Both the position numbers and the translations under genes were made by a program. A stretch of DNA of 64,000 bases. Origin: Mycolicibacterium peregrinum (GTDB lineage Bacteria > Actinomycetota > Actinomycetes > Mycobacteriales > Mycobacteriaceae). Shown piece after piece: positions 1 through 10,535 of this stretch; position 1 is the first letter of the stretch, and each line of letters starts with the position of its first letter. A model generated the notes under the pieces. It worked only from the letters and a program-made list of their open reading frames with translations, had not been told where the DNA came from and searched no databases. The stretch covers positions 186,001 through 250,000 of the forward strand of contig NZ_LQPP01000015.1 of NCBI RefSeq assembly GCF_002102345.1, read 5' to 3'.

Positions 1-815
1 TGGTGCCCACCGACATCATCGGTACCCGCATCTACCGGCAGGGCAAGGAAGACTTCGACATCGAGCTCGGCCCGGTGGTGGTCAACTTCCTGCTCGCCGA
101 CGAGATCAACCGTGCGCCGGCGAAGGTGCAGTCCGCACTGCTCGAGGTGATGGCCGAGCGCAAGATCTCCATCGGCGGCAAGACCTTCCCGCTGCCCAGC
201 CCGTTCCTGGTGATGGCCACCCAGAACCCGATCGAGCAGGAAGGCGTCTACGCGCTTCCGGAAGCCCAGCGCGACCGCTTCCTGTTCAAGCTCAACGTCG
301 ACTACCCGTCGCCGGAGGAAGAGCGCGAGATCATCTACCGGATGGGTGTGAAGCCCCCGGAGCCCAAGCAGATCCTCGACACCGGCGATCTGCTGCGGCT
401 GCAGGAACTCGCGGCCAACACGTTCGTGCACCATGCACTCGTCGATTACGTGGTGCGGATCGTCACCGCGACCCGCGAGCCGGAGAAGTTCGGCATGCCC
501 GACGCCAAGGCCTGGATCGCCTACGGTGCCTCGCCCCGTGCGTCGCTGGGCATCATCTCGGCGGCCCGCGCGCTGGCGTTGGTGCGCGGCCGTGACTACG
601 TCATCCCGCAGGATGTCGTCGAGGTGATCCCGGATGTGCTGCGCCACCGCCTGGTGCTGACCTACGACGCGCTGGCCGACGAGGTGTCTGCGGAGACCGT
701 GGTCAACCGGATCCTGCAGACCGTCGCCCTGCCGCAGGTCAATGCGCTTCCGCAGCAAGGACATTCGGTTGCGCCCGCCGTACCTGCCGCGGCCGGCGCG
801 GCGGGTGGTCGGTGA
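1..815 (+). CDS. moxR1: MoxR-family AAA+ ATPase, 5' end outside window
   Basis: The 3' part of a MoxR-type AAA+ ATPase; the gene runs in from before base 1, so the Walker A loop is not visible. The visible 270 residues show Walker B (ADEINR at about bases 96-113), sensor 1 (ATQNP, followed by IEQEG), the PEAQRDRF block with the arginine finger, and a sensor-2 region near ASPRAS. MoxR ATPases act as chaperones that mature partner complexes and usually sit beside DUF58 and VWA genes, which is the case here: the next gene starts at 812 and overlaps the stop by 4 bp. Order and similarity match M. tuberculosis Rv1479. The exact client is unknown. Confidence 0.93.
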   Translation, partial: VPTDIIGTRIYRQGKEDFDIELGPVVVNFLLADEINRAPAKVQSALLEVMAERKISIGGKTFPLPSPFLVMATQNPIEQEGVYALPEAQRDRFLFKLNVDYPSPEEEREIIYRMGVKPPEPKQILDTGDLLRLQELAANTFVHHALVDYVVRIVTATREPEKFGMPDAKAWIAYGASPRASLGIISAARALALVRGRDYVIPQDVVEVIPDVLRHRLVLTYDALADEVSAETVVNRILQTVALPQVNALPQQGHSVAPAVPAAAGAAGGR

Positions 816-1759
816 CCACTTCGCGACGCACCGTCGACCTGCCGTCGCTGAAGCGCGGGGAGATTCGCGACCCCGCATTGACGGCGGCGTTGCGCAAGCT
901 TGAGCTGACGGTGCGGCGCAAGCTTGACGGAGTCCTGCACGGCGACCACCTCGGTCTGATCCCGGGGCCGGGATCAGAGCCGGGGGACTCGCGGATCTAC
1001 CAGCCCGGCGACGACGTGCGCAGGATGGACTGGTCGGTCACGGCGCGGACGATGACGCCCCACGTGCGGCAGATGATCGCCGACCGCGAGCTGGAGACCT
1101 GGCTGGTGGTCGACATGTCGGCCAGCCTGGACTTCGGCACCACCGGTTGCGAGAAGCGCGATCTGGCCGTGGCGGCTGCCGCGGCGATCGCGTTCCTCAA
1201 CAGCGGAGGCGGTAACCGGATCGGCGCGGTCATCGCCAACGGTGACACCGTGCGGCGGGTGCCCGCGTTGAGTGGGCGGGTGCACGAGCAGGAGCTGTTG
1301 CGGGCGATCGCCACCACGCCGAAGGCCCCAACCGGGGTGCGGGGCGACCTGGCTGCTGCCATCGACGCGCTGCGCCGTCCGGAGCGCCGGCGCGGCATGG
1401 CGGTGATCATCAGTGACTTCCTCGGCCCGATCAACTGGATGCGCCCGTTGCGGGCCATCGCCGGTCGCCACGAGGTCCTCGGTATCGAGATCCTCGACCC
1501 GCGCGATGTCGAGCTGCCCGCGGTCGGCGATGTGGTGCTGCAGGACACCGAGACCGGTGTCACCCGTGAGTTCACGATCGACGAACAGCTTCGCAGCGAC
1601 TTCGAGCGGGCCGCCGCCGCCCACCGGGAAGAGGTGGCTCGGACCTTGCGGCGTTGTGATGCACCGCTGTTGAGCCTGCGCACCGACCGGGACTGGATCG
1701 CCGACGTGGTGCGGTTCGTGGCCAACCGGAGGCGTGGCGCCCTGGCCGGGCAGCGATGA
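812..1759 (+). CDS. DUF58 domain protein (Rv1480-like)
   Basis: A 315-residue DUF58 protein starting at GTG 812 in a GTGA overlap with moxR, so translation is probably coupled. The DUF58 signature GDDVRRMDW lies at about residues 68-76. It is followed by a VWA-like metal-site motif, DMSAS (DxSxS), after LVV. DUF58 proteins are the usual partners of MoxR ATPases and VWA proteins, and are thought to form a chaperone or metal-insertion module at the membrane. No transmembrane segment is evident. Matches Rv1480 by position. Confidence 0.9.
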   Translation: MTTSRRTVDLPSLKRGEIRDPALTAALRKLELTVRRKLDGVLHGDHLGLIPGPGSEPGDSRIYQPGDDVRRMDWSVTARTMTPHVRQMIADRELETWLVVDMSASLDFGTTGCEKRDLAVAAAAAIAFLNSGGGNRIGAVIANGDTVRRVPALSGRVHEQELLRAIATTPKAPTGVRGDLAAAIDALRRPERRRGMAVIISDFLGPINWMRPLRAIAGRHEVLGIEILDPRDVELPAVGDVVLQDTETGVTREFTIDEQLRSDFERAAAAHREEVARTLRRCDAPLLSLRTDRDWIADVVRFVANRRRGALAGQR

Positions 1760-1816
1760 GCGCCTGAGCGGTAGAAGAAGCTTGATGAGCAACCAACCCG
1801 AAATGACTTCTAGCAC

Positions 1817-2824
1817 ATGACTTTACCGATTCTCGGTCCGATGAGCCTGACGGGTTTCGCGCACGCCTGGTGGTTCCTGTTCCTCTTCGTGGTGCTCGGC
1901 CTGGTGGCGTACTACGTCATCGTGCAGCGCGCGCGCAAGCAGCGGATCCTGCGGTTCGCCAACATGGAGCTGCTCGAAAGTGTGGCGCCCAAGCAGCCGA
2001 CGCGTTGGCGGCACCTGCCCGCCGCCCTGCTGGCTGCCTCGCTCGTGCTCCTGACCGTCGCGATGGCCGGTCCCACCCACGATGTGCGCATTCCGCGTAA
2101 TCGCGCCGTGGTGATGCTGGTGATCGACGTGTCGCAGTCGATGCGCGCAACTGACGTCGCCCCCAGCCGGCTGGCCGCCGCGCAGGAGGCCGCCAAGCAG
2201 TTCGCCGATCAGCTCACCCCCGGGATCAACCTCGGCCTGATCGCCTACGCCGGTACGGCGACGGTGCTGGTGCAGCCGACCACCAACCGTGAAGCCACCA
2301 AGAATGGCCTGGACAAGCTGCAGTTGGCCGACCGGACCGCCACGGGTGAGGGCATTTTCACCGCACTGCAGGCGATCGCCACGGTCGGCGCGGTGATCGG
2401 GGGCGGCGACGAGAAGCCGCCGGCGCGCATCGTGCTGATGTCGGACGGCAAGGAGACGGTGCCGTCCAACCCGGACAATCCGAAGGGCGCCTACACCGCG
2501 GCGCGCACCGCCAAGGACCAGGGCGTGCCGATCTCCACCGTGTCCTTCGGTACGCCCTACGGCTATGTCGAGATCAACGACCAGCGCCAGCCGGTGCCGG
2601 TCGACGACGAGATGCTCGGCAAGATCGCCAAGCTGTCCGGCGGAGACGCCTTTACCGCGTCCAGCCTGGAACAGCTCAAGCAGGTGTTCACCTCGCTGCA
2701 GCAGCAGATCGGCTACGAGACCATCAAGGGCGATGCCAGCCTCGGCTGGCTACGGCTGGGTGCGTTGTTGCTGGCCGTCGCCGGGGTGGCAGCGCTGCTG
2801 ATCAACCGCAGACTGCCAGGTTGA
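1817..2824 (+). CDS. VWA-domain membrane protein (Rv1481-like)
   Basis: A 335-residue protein with an N-terminal membrane helix (about residues 14-36), a second one near residues 65-85, a von Willebrand A domain with the MIDAS motif DVSQS (about residues 105-109), and a C-terminal helix just before the end. This BatA-like layout puts the VWA domain outside the membrane. It follows the DUF58 gene by 57 bp and completes the MoxR-DUF58-VWA module. The start at ATG 1817 could instead be ATG 1841. In M. tuberculosis an extra gene (Rv1482c) lies between this gene and fabG1; here only 75 bp separate them. Confidence 0.9.
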   Translation: MTLPILGPMSLTGFAHAWWFLFLFVVLGLVAYYVIVQRARKQRILRFANMELLESVAPKQPTRWRHLPAALLAASLVLLTVAMAGPTHDVRIPRNRAVVMLVIDVSQSMRATDVAPSRLAAAQEAAKQFADQLTPGINLGLIAYAGTATVLVQPTTNREATKNGLDKLQLADRTATGEGIFTALQAIATVGAVIGGGDEKPPARIVLMSDGKETVPSNPDNPKGAYTAARTAKDQGVPISTVSFGTPYGYVEINDQRQPVPVDDEMLGKIAKLSGGDAFTASSLEQLKQVFTSLQQQIGYETIKGDASLGWLRLGALLLAVAGVAALLINRRLPG

Positions 2825-2890
2825 GCCGCGATCGCGTCCTCCCGGACGGCGGTACTCACCGGCGATGCGATTTTCAGACCATGCTGGTGA

Positions 2891-3673
<783 letters not shown>

Positions 3674-3737
3674 TCCACCTGGATCTGCCCCAAACATATT
3701 GGTCTACTGAAACTTTCCCCAAGAAGGAGTCGCACTA

Positions 3738-4547
3738 ATGGCAGGTTTGCTCGAAGGCAAGCGCATCCTCGTCACCGGGATCATCACGGACTCGTCGATC
3801 GCGTTCCATATCGCCAAGGTGGCCCAGGAGGCCGGCGCGGAGCTGGTGCTGACCGGGTTCGACCGGATGAAGCTGATCCAGCGCATCGCCGACCGGCTGC
3901 CCAAGCCGGCGCCGCTGCTGGAACTCGACGTGCAGAACGAGGAGCACCTCGCGAGCCTGGCCGAGCGTATCTCCGGTGTCATCGGTGAGGGCAACAAGCT
4001 GGACGGCGTGGTGCACTCGATCGGCTTCATGCCGCAGACCGGGATGGGTGTCAACCCGTTCTTCGACGCCCCTTACGAGGACGTCGCCAAGGGCATCCAC
4101 ATCTCGGCTTATTCCTATGCCTCGCTGGCCAAGGCGACCCTGCCGATCATGAACGAGGGCGGCAGCATCGTCGGCATGGACTTCGATCCGACCCGTGCGA
4201 TGCCGGCCTACAACTGGATGACCGTGGCCAAGAGCGCCCTCGAGTCGGTCAACCGGTTCGTCGCTCGTGAGGCCGGACCATTCGGTGTGCGCTCCAACCT
4301 TGTTGCGGCGGGCCCGATCCGGACCCTGGCCATGAGTGCGATCGTCGGCGGTGCGCTCGGCGCCGAAGCCGGTGACCAGATGCGGTTGCTCGAAGAGGGC
4401 TGGGATCAGCGTGCGCCGGTCGGCTGGAACATGAAGGACCCGGAGCCGGTCGCGAAGACCGTGTGCGCACTGCTTTCCGACTGGCTGCCCGCCACCACCG
4501 GCACCATCGTCTACGCCGACGGCGGCGCCAGCACCCAGTTGCTCTGA
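3738..4547 (+). CDS. inhA: Enoyl-ACP reductase InhA
   Basis: NADH-dependent trans-2-enoyl-ACP reductase of FAS-II, the target of isoniazid-NAD and ethionamide-NAD adducts. At 269 residues it has the same length as the M. tuberculosis enzyme and aligns without gaps through at least residue 94. Ile21 and Ser94, where resistance substitutions occur, are both wild type ([14 protein letters not shown]). The ATG 3738 start is preceded by AAGGAG at good spacing. Sits between fabG1 and hemH as in other mycobacteria. Confidence 0.98.
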   Translation: MAGLLEGKRILVTGIITDSSIAFHIAKVAQEAGAELVLTGFDRMKLIQRIADRLPKPAPLLELDVQNEEHLASLAERISGVIGEGNKLDGVVHSIGFMPQTGMGVNPFFDAPYEDVAKGIHISAYSYASLAKATLPIMNEGGSIVGMDFDPTRAMPAYNWMTVAKSALESVNRFVAREAGPFGVRSNLVAAGPIRTLAMSAIVGGALGAEAGDQMRLLEEGWDQRAPVGWNMKDPEPVAKTVCALLSDWLPATTGTIVYADGGASTQLL

Positions 4548-4579
4548 CCTGTATTCCGCCGCAGAGGGGGCGCGAGTTG

Positions 4580-5605
4580 ATGGAGTTTGACGCGGTCCTG
4601 CTGTTGTCCTTCGGCGGTCCGGAGGCGCCCGAGCAGGTGATGCCGTTCCTGGAGAACGTCACCCGGGGGCGTGGCATCCCGGCCGAGCGCCTGGCCGACG
4701 TCGCCGAGCACTACCTGCATTTCGGTGGGGTCTCGCCGATCAACGGGATCAACCGGGCGCTGATCGAGCAGTTGCGTCTCCAGTTGCCCGGCCTGCCGAT
4801 CTATTTCGGCAACCGGAACTGGGACCCGTACGTCGAAGACACCGTTGCGGCGATGCGGGACAACGGAATCCGGCGGGCAGCAGTGTTCACAACGTCGGCC
4901 TGGGGCGGTTACTCCAGCTGCACCCAGTACGTCGAGGACATCGCCCGGGCACGGGCCGCGGCCGGGCCCGACGCACCGGAACTGGTCAAACTGCGTCAGT
5001 ACTTCGACCATCCGTTGTTGGTGGAGATGTTCGCCGACTCGATCGCGGCCGCAGCCGCCTCGTTGCCGGTCGAGTTGCGTGACGAGGCCCGGCTGGTGTT
5101 CACCGCGCACTCGGTGCCCATCGCCGCCGATGAGCGGCACGGCCCTGCCCTCTACAGTCGGCAGGTCGGCTACGCGACGCGGCTGGTGGCCGCCGCCGCA
5201 GGCTATGACGACTACGACCAGGTCTGGCAGTCGCGGTCGGGGCCGCCCCGAATCCCGTGGCTCGAACCCGACGTGGCAGATCACCTGACTGTGTTGGGCC
5301 AGAACGGAACCCGGGCAGTCATCGTCTGTCCGATCGGGTTCGTCGCCGACCACATCGAGGTGGTGTGGGATCTCGACTACGAACTCCGGTTACAGGCCGA
5401 ACAGGCCGGTATCGCCTTCGCGCGGGCAAGCACCCCGAACGCCGACGAACGTTTCGCCCGGTTGGCGGCCGGGTTGATCGAGGAGTTGCGCACCGGTGCG
5501 GCGCCGCTGCGGGTCGCCGGTCCCGAGCCGGTGCCCGGCTACGGGTTCAGCGTCAACGGTGCGCTGTGCTCACCACACTGCTGTGGGACACGGTCCGAAG
5601 ACTAG
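4580..5605 (+). CDS. hemH: Ferrochelatase (coproporphyrin type, Fe-S containing)
   Basis: Inserts iron into the porphyrin ring. Actinobacterial members use coproporphyrin III, so CpfC is the more precise name. 341 residues from ATG 4580, which has GAGGGGG about 9 bp upstream; the open frame extends further upstream but overlaps inhA without a ribosome site. The family motifs LLSFGGPE (N-terminus) and FTAHSVP (middle) are present. The Cys-containing C-terminus (LCSPHCC) fits the [2Fe-2S] cluster known in mycobacterial ferrochelatase, with an internal Cys in YSSCTQY. Third gene of the fabG1-inhA-hemH run. Its TAG stop overlaps the stop of the convergent neighbour within the tetramer CTAG at 5602-5605. 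Confidence 0.96.
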   Translation: MEFDAVLLLSFGGPEAPEQVMPFLENVTRGRGIPAERLADVAEHYLHFGGVSPINGINRALIEQLRLQLPGLPIYFGNRNWDPYVEDTVAAMRDNGIRRAAVFTTSAWGGYSSCTQYVEDIARARAAAGPDAPELVKLRQYFDHPLLVEMFADSIAAAAASLPVELRDEARLVFTAHSVPIAADERHGPALYSRQVGYATRLVAAAAGYDDYDQVWQSRSGPPRIPWLEPDVADHLTVLGQNGTRAVIVCPIGFVADHIEVVWDLDYELRLQAEQAGIAFARASTPNADERFARLAAGLIEELRTGAAPLRVAGPEPVPGYGFSVNGALCSPHCCGTRSED

Positions 5606-6459
5606 TCCCGCCAAGCGGATTGCAGGATCGCTTCGAGCGCGGCCAACCGCGCCGAGCGCACCACCTGTGCCAGCGGCCGCATGGCGTCACCGGCGATCTG
5701 AACCTCCGAGGAACTCTGCAGGCCGATCGGCATCAGGCCCGAGCTCACGGTGATGATCGCGTCCACGTGGGCGGCGTTCTCCAACACCCTCACGGCCCGG
5801 GTGGGGGCGTGGTCGGGGATACGGTGCATCCGTCCGGCTTCGAGGATGTCCTCGACCATGCCGCGGGGATCCTCGATATCTACACCCACACCGGCCCGCA
5901 AGGTGACCAGCGTGTCGGCCGCCGAGCGCACCGCTGACCGCAACTCGTACTCGGCGTCGACGAGATCGTGGTGCTGAGGCGGTGGCAGAACGGGCAGTGA
6001 GTACACGGTCCACGACAGCGCCCTCGGCTCGGGCTCGAAGGTGGATTCGGTTTCCACGTCGTCGAATTCGAAATACTCGAACTCCGGCACCAGCCCGACG
6101 CCGTCGAGCTCGTCATGGGTCACCAGCACCGCTTCGCCCACGCTCAGTGCGTCGCGCTGGAACTGCGAACCCGCGGGCAATCCGCGGACATCGCCGGGCA
6201 CCGGCAACGCCACCCGGATCGAGGGCCGGGTGCCGGACCGGCCGACGGCCGTGCGCAAGGTCTGCAACAACGACACCGATCCCGAGTCCTCCAACTCGGG
6301 CCAGGGCAGTCCTGTACGGACGGCGGCCTGCGAGTCATAGGCCGTCACAGAATGCATTGGTGCCCATTGAGATAACGCGTCGAGGACGTCGTCGGGCGCG
6401 GCCGCGCCGGCAAGCCAGGCGTTGGCCCACATCGAAAGAGTCGCACTTGGACACCACAT
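5602..6459 (-). CDS. Conserved mycobacterial protein, Rv1486c-like
   Basis: A 285-residue protein of unknown function, convergent with hemH and placed like M. tuberculosis Rv1486c. The ATG at 6459 gives an N-terminus starting [15 protein letters not shown], matching the family length (about 288); a longer frame reading upstream would cross the NfeD gene and is rejected. No membrane helix or signal peptide is evident. The middle is rich in acidic and aromatic residues (EFEYFEFDD). No recognised catalytic motif. Confidence 0.85.
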   Translation of the reverse strand: MWCPSATLSMWANAWLAGAAAPDDVLDALSQWAPMHSVTAYDSQAAVRTGLPWPELEDSGSVSLLQTLRTAVGRSGTRPSIRVALPVPGDVRGLPAGSQFQRDALSVGEAVLVTHDELDGVGLVPEFEYFEFDDVETESTFEPEPRALSWTVYSLPVLPPPQHHDLVDAEYELRSAVRSAADTLVTLRAGVGVDIEDPRGMVEDILEAGRMHRIPDHAPTRAVRVLENAAHVDAIITVSSGLMPIGLQSSSEVQIAGDAMRPLAQVVRSARLAALEAILQSAWRD

Positions 6460-6504
6460 GATCCTGGCAGTGTAATTGTCGGTCGCCGATAGGGTCGTAT
6501 TCGC

Positions 6505-6510
6505 TAGGGT
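6505..6510 (+). promoter_or_regulatory. -10 element TAGGGT for the NfeD gene (possibly leaderless)
   Basis: TAGGGT lies six bases before ATG 6517. Mycobacterial -10 elements (TANNNT) placed 6-7 bases before an ATG or GTG typically give leaderless transcripts. No good -35 is visible. Confidence 0.4.
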
Positions 6511-6516
6511 GGGCGT

Positions 6517-6951
6517 ATGCCGCTTCCGCTGATCTGGCTCATCCTGGCGCTGGGTCTCGCCGGGGCAGAGGCGCTGACCGGTGACATGTTCCTGCTCATG
6601 CTGGCCGGCGGTGCACTGGCCGCGACCGGCTCGAGTTGGCTGTTCGACCTGCCTCTCTGGGGTGACGGTCTGGTATTTCTCGTGGTGTCGGTGCTTTTGC
6701 TGGTTCTGGTCCGGCCCGCGCTGCGGCGCCGTTTCGAGGCCGGCCGGGGACTTCCCGAACCAGTCAAGGCGCTCGAGGGCAAGTCGGCGCTGGTATTGGA
6801 CCGGGTGGGCCGGCACGAGGGCCAGGTCAAGCTCGACGGCGAGGTCTGGACGGCGCGGCCGCTCGACGACAACGATGTGTACGAACCGGGTGATCACGTG
6901 ACCGTCGTCAGGATCGACGGCGCCACCGCGGTGGTCTTCAAGACGATGTAG
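6517..6951 (+). CDS. NfeD-family membrane protein (Rv1487-like)
   Basis: A short 144-residue NfeD protein: two or three membrane helices in the first 70 residues (ending in [14 protein letters not shown]), then a soluble OB-fold NfeD domain (about residues 85-144). NfeD proteins pair with SPFH/stomatin proteins in membrane microdomains, and an SPFH gene follows 42 bp downstream. Same order as Rv1487-Rv1488. Lacks the N-terminal ClpP-like protease domain of long NfeD proteins. Confidence 0.92.
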   Translation: MPLPLIWLILALGLAGAEALTGDMFLLMLAGGALAATGSSWLFDLPLWGDGLVFLVVSVLLLVLVRPALRRRFEAGRGLPEPVKALEGKSALVLDRVGRHEGQVKLDGEVWTARPLDDNDVYEPGDHVTVVRIDGATAVVFKTM

Positions 6952-6993
6952 TAGCTCCGTAAACGAGGTAGGACCTAGAGGGAGGGATCCACC

Positions 6994-8190
6994 ATGGAAG
7001 GTGCCGTAGCCGGGCTGATCTTGCTGCTCGTGCTGGTGGTGTTCGCGATCATCATCGTGGCGAAATCAGTTGCGCTCATTCCCCAGGCCGAGGCAGCGGT
7101 GATCGAGCGGCTCGGTCGCTATAGCCGCACGGTCAGTGGCCAGCTGACTCTGCTGGTGCCGTTCATCGACCGGATCCGGGCTCGGGTGGATCTGCGCGAG
7201 CGGGTGGTGTCCTTCCCGCCGCAGCCGGTGATCACCGAGGACAACCTGACGCTCAACATCGACACCGTGGTCTATTTCCAGGTCACCAACCCGCAGGCTG
7301 CGGTGTACCAGATCAGCAACTACATCGTCGGTGTGGAACAGCTGACCACCACCACCCTGCGCAACGTCGTCGGTGGCATGACCCTCGAGCAGACGCTGAC
7401 CTCGCGCGACTCGATCAACGCCCAACTGCGGGGAGTGCTGGACGAAGCCACCGGTCGGTGGGGGCTGCGGGTGGCGCGTGTCGAGCTGCGCAGCATCGAC
7501 CCGCCGCCGTCGATCCAGGAGTCGATGGAAAAGCAGATGAAGGCCGACCGCGACAAGCGGGCCATGATCCTGACCGCGGAAGGTGTCCGGGAGTCCTCGA
7601 TCAAACAGGCCGAGGGCCAGAAGCAGTCGCAGATCCTGGCCGCCGAGGGTGCCAAGCAGGCCGCCATCCTGGCCGCCGAGGCCGATCGGCAGTCCCGGAT
7701 GTTGCGCGCACAGGGTGAGCGGGCCGCCCAGTATCTGCAGGCGCAGGGCCAGGCCAAGGCCATCGAGAAGACCTTTGCCGCGATCAAGGCGGGCCGGCCC
7801 ACCCCCGAGATGTTGGCCTACCAGTATCTGCAGACCCTGCCGCAGATGGCCAAGGGCGAGGCGAACAAGGTCTGGCTGGTGCCCAGCGACTTCGGTTCGG
7901 CGCTGCAGGGTTTCACCAAACTGCTGGGCGCCCCGGGCGAGGACGGTGTCTTCCGCTACACGCCGACGCCGGTGGACGAAGATCTGCCCAAGCCCGAGGA
8001 CGACAGCGACGAAGTCGCCGAATGGTTCAACACCGAGACCGATCCCGAGATCGCCAGGGCCGTGGCCAAGGCCGAGGCCGAGGCGCGGGCGACGACGCCG
8101 CCCCTGGGTGCTCCGTCGGCGCAGCAGTCGTTGGGGACGCCGCCGGGGATGCCGCCCAATGAACTGGAAGGTGGCGCGCACCGCGCGTAG
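6994..8190 (+). CDS. SPFH/band-7 (stomatin/QmcA-like) membrane protein
   Basis: A 398-residue SPFH protein with one N-terminal membrane helix (about residues 5-27), the band-7 domain (about 30-190), then an Ala/Glu/Gln-rich coiled coil (about 190-260), and an acidic low-complexity tail. GGAGGGATCCACC upstream of ATG 6994 is a strong ribosome site. It probably assembles into oligomeric membrane scaffolds together with the NfeD protein upstream. Matches Rv1488 by position. The Pro/Ala-rich C-terminal tail is probably disordered. Confidence 0.93.
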   Translation: MEGAVAGLILLLVLVVFAIIIVAKSVALIPQAEAAVIERLGRYSRTVSGQLTLLVPFIDRIRARVDLRERVVSFPPQPVITEDNLTLNIDTVVYFQVTNPQAAVYQISNYIVGVEQLTTTTLRNVVGGMTLEQTLTSRDSINAQLRGVLDEATGRWGLRVARVELRSIDPPPSIQESMEKQMKADRDKRAMILTAEGVRESSIKQAEGQKQSQILAAEGAKQAAILAAEADRQSRMLRAQGERAAQYLQAQGQAKAIEKTFAAIKAGRPTPEMLAYQYLQTLPQMAKGEANKVWLVPSDFGSALQGFTKLLGAPGEDGVFRYTPTPVDEDLPKPEDDSDEVAEWFNTETDPEIARAVAKAEAEARATTPPLGAPSAQQSLGTPPGMPPNELEGGAHRA

Positions 8191-8202
8191 GAGTCGCGTT
8201 CA

Positions 8203-8243
8203 TTGCTTGACCTCCTTGACGCAGTAGACTTGACGTAGTTGAC
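8203..8243 (+). promoter_or_regulatory. Toxin-antitoxin promoter with four TTGAC repeats
   Basis: Four direct TTGAC copies start at 8207, 8216, 8230 and 8239: two pairs, each spaced 9 bp, with the pairs 23 bp apart. A -35/-10 pair TTGCTT (8203) and TAGACT (8225), spacer 16, overlaps the array, so a repressor bound to the repeats would block the promoter. The antitoxin downstream has an HTH region and is the obvious candidate. Confidence 0.5.
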
Positions 8244-8260
8244 GCGTCTGGGAGGCCGCA

Positions 8261-8788
8261 ATGACCGATCTCGCACTGTTCGAGCGCCAGATCATGCGTT
8301 CGGTGGGGCAGAAGGTCCACGAGCGGTTGCGGCGGGCCGACGAGGCGAGCCTGGGCCCTGAGGCATTCGGTGATCCGGAGCAGATCGCCGAGGCCATGGT
8401 GGCGGCATTGCCGCTGGGCCACGTGTTCGACGAGGTCACCGGGCCGTTCTACGACACGGCAGGGCTGACGCGTTGGCTCGGCGTCACCCGCCAGGCCCTG
8501 CACCAGAAGGTGGCGCGGTACGCGATACTGGCCTGCCCACTCGACGACGGCGGGGTCGTGTACCCGACGTGGCAGTTTCTCGACAGCGGAGCCACCATTC
8601 CCTCGCTGCGTGACGTGCTGACGGTGCTGACCGCCGGCACCGATGACCCGTGGATGGCGGCGCTGTGGATGCGGGCGCCCAGTGAGCGACTCGACGGATC
8701 CTGCCCCGCGGATTGGCTGCGCGATGGTAGGGATCCGCAAACGGTGATCGACATGGTCCGGGACACCGCGGCGAGTTGGAGCGCATGA
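8261..8788 (+). CDS. Xre/MbcA-type antitoxin of a RES toxin system
   Basis: A 175-residue protein resembling the Xre/MbcA/ParS antitoxins that neutralise RES-domain toxins. An N-terminal helical part is followed by an HTH-like segment (FYDTAGLTRWLGVTRQALHQ, about residues 67-86). The C-terminus has the family pattern of a WMRAP segment, then a short D-P-x-x-V-containing helix (DGRDPQTVIDMV). GGGAGG lies 6 bp before ATG 8261. The stop overlaps the toxin start as ATGA, so the two are translationally coupled with the antitoxin first, as in M. tuberculosis MbcA-MbcT. It probably also represses its own promoter through the TTGAC array. Confidence 0.72.
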   Translation: MTDLALFERQIMRSVGQKVHERLRRADEASLGPEAFGDPEQIAEAMVAALPLGHVFDEVTGPFYDTAGLTRWLGVTRQALHQKVARYAILACPLDDGGVVYPTWQFLDSGATIPSLRDVLTVLTAGTDDPWMAALWMRAPSERLDGSCPADWLRDGRDPQTVIDMVRDTAASWSA

Positions 8789-9411
8789 GCCGTCAGCGGC
8801 CCGCGCTCGGTTCACCGCCGGACGTCTCCGGGTTCCCGCGGACCCGCCTGCGCATCGACCACCTGTTGTACCGGGCCCATACCGTGGGCAAGTCGCCGTG
8901 GTGGTTCTCCTCGGACCTGAGCGGTCGCTTCGATCTGCTTCCGCCGAGCGGAACCTGTTATCTGGCAACCGATGTCATGACGGCGCTGCGGGAGCGCTTC
9001 GGGCACGATCTGGTACGCCAGGGTGTGGTCACGTTCGACGCCGCGGCCCGCACGGTGGTGTCGCGGGTCCGGGTGCCTGCGGCCCGGTGGTTGGCCAACG
9101 CATGTTCGGGGCGGGCAGCCTCCTTCGTCGGCATGACCCGCGAGCTCGGTACGTGCTCGGATTATGAGCTGCCTCAGGCCTGGGCCGCGGCCTTCTTCGC
9201 CACCGGCCGCCACAGCGGAATTCGTTATCAGACCCGGTTCAGTACCGGCGCCGGTGCGAACGCGGTCGCCCTGTTCGAGGATGCGGGACAACGTGATTGG
9301 GCCGTCGACCCGTCACCGACCGGCGGCGTGCAGGCGTGCGTGACCGTCGGCATCATGGTCGCGCACCGACCCACCCGGCGTCAGGTGCGTATCCAACCGC
9401 CACCCGGCTAG
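8785..9411 (+). CDS. RES-domain toxin (MbcT-like NAD-degrading family)
   Basis: A 208-residue RES-domain protein starting at ATG 8785 inside the antitoxin stop (ATGA). The RES family takes its name from conserved Arg, Glu and Ser residues; the Arg is probably in LLYRAH, the Glu in TALRERFG, and GTCYLATD matches the Tyr-containing strand before it. I cannot place the catalytic Ser with certainty: the expected region reads ELPQAW, or possibly the later RYQTRF. Characterised members such as MbcT degrade NAD+, causing growth arrest. Function is inferred from family and from the gene pair; catalytic activity is not certain. Confidence 0.7.
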   Translation: MSRQRPALGSPPDVSGFPRTRLRIDHLLYRAHTVGKSPWWFSSDLSGRFDLLPPSGTCYLATDVMTALRERFGHDLVRQGVVTFDAAARTVVSRVRVPAARWLANACSGRAASFVGMTRELGTCSDYELPQAWAAAFFATGRHSGIRYQTRFSTGAGANAVALFEDAGQRDWAVDPSPTGGVQACVTVGIMVAHRPTRRQVRIQPPPG

Positions 9412-9420
9412 GGACGTCTG

Positions 9421-9906
9421 TCAGTGACCGGGCTGCAACCGCAGTTCCACCATCGGCAGCGGTGCATTGGTATCGGTGATCGGTTGGCCGAGTGTCTCTT
9501 CGAGGACGAGCTTGAACTGTTCCCACGTCTTCGGATGCTCGGTGCGGTAATCGGCCAGCGCCTGGTCGACAGCCTGCTGGTCCAGCACATGAGCGGTGGC
9601 GGCGACCGGACGGTGACTGCCGAGCCACACCCGGACCTGCGGATTGACGGCAATGTTGCGGAACCACTGGGCCTTTGCCCCGAATCCTGAGGCCACGACG
9701 ACGGTGTGGGGGTTCGGCCGGCCCACCACTTCGAGCACGACGTACCGGCGGGCACCGGAGGTGCGACCGATGTGTTCGAGCATCATCATCCGCGGACCGA
9801 ACAGCGCGCCGGCGCGCATCCGGTAGAGCCAGATCGGCGCTCGCACGAGCCGGCGGTTGCGTAGGAGTCGGGCACCGGTATTGGTGAGAGCGGTTGTCAT
9901 GGACAT
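9421..9906 (-). CDS. Ddn-type F420-dependent nitroreductase-family protein
   Basis: A 161-residue member of the deazaflavin (F420)-dependent nitroreductase family, a split-barrel fold abundant in mycobacteria. Visible family features are the IGRTSGARRYVVLEVVG strand pair and the GFGAKAQWFRNIAVNP segment, which matches the cofactor-phosphate-binding part of Ddn. The ATG at 9906 was chosen because AAAGGAGA lies just upstream. It is the second gene of a unit with the TetR regulator at 9924-10535 (17 bp apart), so the regulator probably controls it. Substrate unknown. Confidence 0.85.
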   Translation of the reverse strand: MSMTTALTNTGARLLRNRRLVRAPIWLYRMRAGALFGPRMMMLEHIGRTSGARRYVVLEVVGRPNPHTVVVASGFGAKAQWFRNIAVNPQVRVWLGSHRPVAATAHVLDQQAVDQALADYRTEHPKTWEQFKLVLEETLGQPITDTNAPLPMVELRLQPGH

Positions 9907-9923
9907 GCCGTGTCTCCTTTCGA

Positions 9924-10535
9924 TCAGGACTTGAGACCATCGCGATAGATCGCGAAAACTTCTGTCGCCCAGCGCTTCATCCCGGCATCGGAGAGCGGGT
10001 CGACGCCGAGCGTTTCCGTGAGGCGCGTCCGCAGCGTCAGCACCGCCAGGTCGTTGACCATGAGGACCGCAGCCCGCACGGCGGGGTCTTCGCCGGGACT
10101 GGCGACACCTGCTGCGACCATGCCGTCCAACGCCGTCCTGCTGATGCCGTAGAGCCGTTGAAACACTGCCGATCCGACCGTGCCGCCCGTTGACAGCAGT
10201 CGGCTCAGGTAACCCGGCACGGGAGAGTCCGGTGGTAGGTGGGTGGCGAGACTTTCCAGCATCGTCGGCACCGCCGACGGTCCGATGCCAACCTGTGCGG
10301 TCTGTTCGGTGACATGGGTCAGCACCGCCTCGAGGGTTCGTACGGCGTGCTCGTCGACCGCCGCCACGAGTCCATCCTTGGAGCCGTAGTGCCGCACCAG
10401 GAGCGCCGGGGAAACATCGGCTGCGGAGGCGATGTCGCGCATCGTCACCGCGTCGGCACCGCGTTCGGCGAACAGTCGCAACGCCTCGTCGCGAATCCGC
10501 GCCCGAGCCGTTCGGTCGTCTGGTGGTGAACTCAC
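9924..10535 (-). CDS. TetR-family regulator
   Basis: A 203-residue TetR regulator: N-terminal HTH (about residues 9-55; MRDIASAADVSPALLVRHYG is the recognition part) and a variable C-terminal ligand domain. GTG 10535 is preferred over the TTG 18 bases further upstream because an ideal promoter ends exactly 7 bases before it and there is no ribosome site, implying a leaderless message. A palindromic operator covers that promoter, which argues for autoregulation. The downstream oxidoreductase is likely co-transcribed. Confidence 0.9.
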   Translation of the reverse strand: MSSPPDDRTARARIRDEALRLFAERGADAVTMRDIASAADVSPALLVRHYGSKDGLVAAVDEHAVRTLEAVLTHVTEQTAQVGIGPSAVPTMLESLATHLPPDSPVPGYLSRLLSTGGTVGSAVFQRLYGISRTALDGMVAAGVASPGEDPAVRAAVLMVNDLAVLTLRTRLTETLGVDPLSDAGMKRWATEVFAIYRDGLKS

